This document shows positions 63,120 through 64,000 of a stretch of DNA of 64,000 nucleotides, piece by piece. Source of the DNA: Dolosigranulum pigrum ATCC 51524 (lineage in GTDB: Bacteria; Bacillota; Bacilli; Lactobacillales; Carnobacteriaceae_A). The notes beneath the pieces are model-generated. The model had not been told where the DNA came from. It worked only from the letters and a program-made list of their open reading frames with translations, and did not search any database. Where the stretch lies: NCBI RefSeq assembly GCF_000245815.1, contig NZ_JH601104.1:85919-149918 (forward strand), in the 5' to 3' direction. Position numbers and translations under genes: made by a program. Position 1 is the first letter of the stretch, and each line of letters begins with the position of its first letter.

Positions 63120-64000
63120 TTATTCTTCATCTTCTTTTTTACGTTTAAGTCCTAAAGCTGAACCTAAACCTGTTGACATTAATCCAACAACTCCAAGTAC
63201 CCATGCACCTGTTGCTGTATCTGGTAGACGTTCGCCAGATTGAGATGGTACATAATTTGGCAATCCTGCTTTATCTACAGCTGGTGTTTGAGCTTTATCT
63301 TGAACTCGTCCTTGACCTTTATCTTCAGCCGGACGAGATGGTTGGGTTTGTCCGTGACCTAGTTTGTCTAAGTCATAAGATGGTTTATCATGAACTAAGC
63401 TATCACCATGCGCATGTGTTGGTCCTACAGCTGGTACAGTCACTTTGAATGATGATGAGTCTTTCGATCCATCTGGGTAAGTGGTTTCGACCGTTACTGT
63501 TGCTGAGTCACCTGGTTGTGCATCTGCTCCTGGTGTAACAGTCACTGAACCATCTTCACCTACTGTAACTGTCCAGTTACCTTTTCCTTTGTTGTTTGGA
63601 TCTTCGGTAATTGTAGCTGTTGTTGTAGAACCTGCTGGAATCTTGTCTCCAGTATTTGGAACAGTTACTGGTCCGCCATCTTTGGCATCTGAGTCATTCC
63701 ATTTTGGTTCTAATGTTTCAGCAGTTGGTTTTGGTGTTACATTAACTGTTACATCAACTGTATCTGTTGAGCCATCTGGGTAAGCTACGATAACTTTCGC
63801 TTTCTTCTTACCTGGTGTTGATGTATCAACTGGTCCGTCAAACTCAAACTCAGTTCCTTCTGGAAGTTCATCTTTGTTTGCAATACCGTCTGCCGCATTT
63901 GGTTTTCCACCTTCTGGCACTTCAATGTCTTGGCCTTGTGGTTCGAAGATTTCAGATTGTGGTGTATCTCCATCTGTTACATTAACAGTTACGTCTACTG
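63120..64000 (-). CDS. Cell-wall-anchored Rib-repeat surface protein (partial)
   Basis: The C-terminal 293 residues of a surface protein whose upstream part is outside the window. At least two Rib/alpha-like units with DVTVNVT and YPDGS(T/K)D motifs are seen, then a Pro/Gln/Lys-rich spacer and the sorting signal LPDTATGAWVLG with a helix and basic tail. These proteins are bound to peptidoglycan by sortase and take part in adhesion. The frame is open to base 64000, and the apparent internal GTG start at 63920 is not a real start. Confidence 0.88.
   Translation of the reverse strand, partial: VDVTVNVTDGDTPQSEIFEPQGQDIEVPEGGKPNAADGIANKDELPEGTEFEFDGPVDTSTPGKKKAKVIVAYPDGSTDTVDVTVNVTPKPTAETLEPKWNDSDAKDGGPVTVPNTGDKIPAGSTTTATITEDPNNKGKGNWTVTVGEDGSVTVTPGADAQPGDSATVTVETTYPDGSKDSSSFKVTVPAVGPTHAHGDSLVHDKPSYDLDKLGHGQTQPSRPAEDKGQGRVQDKAQTPAVDKAGLPNYVPSQSGERLPDTATGAWVLGVVGLMSTGLGSALGLKRKKEDEE

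Noticed and set aside
1..64000. CRISPR array, tRNA or rRNA genes
   Set aside because: I found no regularly spaced repeats and no tRNA or rRNA signatures other than the tmRNA.

Overview
The window is one continuous piece of a low-GC Gram-positive (Firmicutes) chromosome. It carries a SufCDSUB operon, a four-gene mevalonate operon, ctsR-clpC without mcsAB, a DUF2969 gene, pot polyamine transport genes and two cell-wall-anchored proteins with sortase signals. Together these point to the order Lactobacillales. The LPDTA sorting signals and the Rnf-type genes make me lean toward an Aerococcaceae-like genus, but that is inference and no 16S gene is present. No prophage, CRISPR array or rRNA/tRNA cluster is seen. 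Most of the window is housekeeping, with a few accessory insertions.

Layout. 1-427: the start of a DJ-1/PfpI gene. 573-5837: the suf Fe-S assembly operon on the minus strand with a good promoter. 5922-9808: a minus-strand group of an LCP cell-wall ligase (apparently starting at an AUU codon), a sirtuin, DUF2969, a YihY membrane protein and an orphan lipoyl carrier (GcvH-like). 9991-10500: tmRNA. 10734-11303: a small unknown membrane protein and an internally deleted IS3-type relic. 11344-17393: a compact minus-strand run of tagA-like GT, GT4, pncB, nadE, nagA and nagB. 17486-22719: coaA and the divergent mevalonate operon mvk-mvaD-pmk-fni. 22758-29213: an unknown protein, azlCD, pdp, kbl, rpiA and murB. 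29231-34219: a 1662-residue wall-anchored protein with two amidase-signature domains. 34406-40388: pdxK, a LURP-one-like protein, a peptidoglycan deacetylase, a GNAT enzyme and uvrC with a structured leader. 40446-46378: potABCD, murA and DUF1146. 46393-50742: tdk-prfA-prmC-sua5-upp with a cluster of DnaA boxes at the sua5 start. 50827-53359: a YczE-like membrane protein, ohr and ilvE. 53545-55953: an orphan rnfC-rnfD pair whose rnfD is split by a +1 frame change. 56214-61290: tadA, a PucR-type regulator, a YtxH-like protein and ctsR-clpC with CtsR boxes. 61323-63066: an Xre/ImmA-IrrE plus PIN (DUF4411) toxin-antitoxin pair flanked by perfect 24-bp direct repeats. 63120-64000: the C-terminal part of a Rib-repeat wall protein.

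The genes form several functional groups: Fe-S biogenesis, isoprenoid precursor synthesis, wall building and modification (murA, murB, PgdA-like deacetylase, LCP, TagA-like and GT4 enzymes, nagAB), NAD salvage (pncB, nadE), ribosome rescue and termination (tmRNA, prfA, prmC) and proteolysis control (ctsR, clpC). The observations most worth a second look are the DnaA-box cluster at sua5, the two-subunit Rnf remnant, the toxin-antitoxin cassette inserted at a terminator, the tandem amidase wall protein, the AUU-start LCP gene and the uvrC leader RNA.
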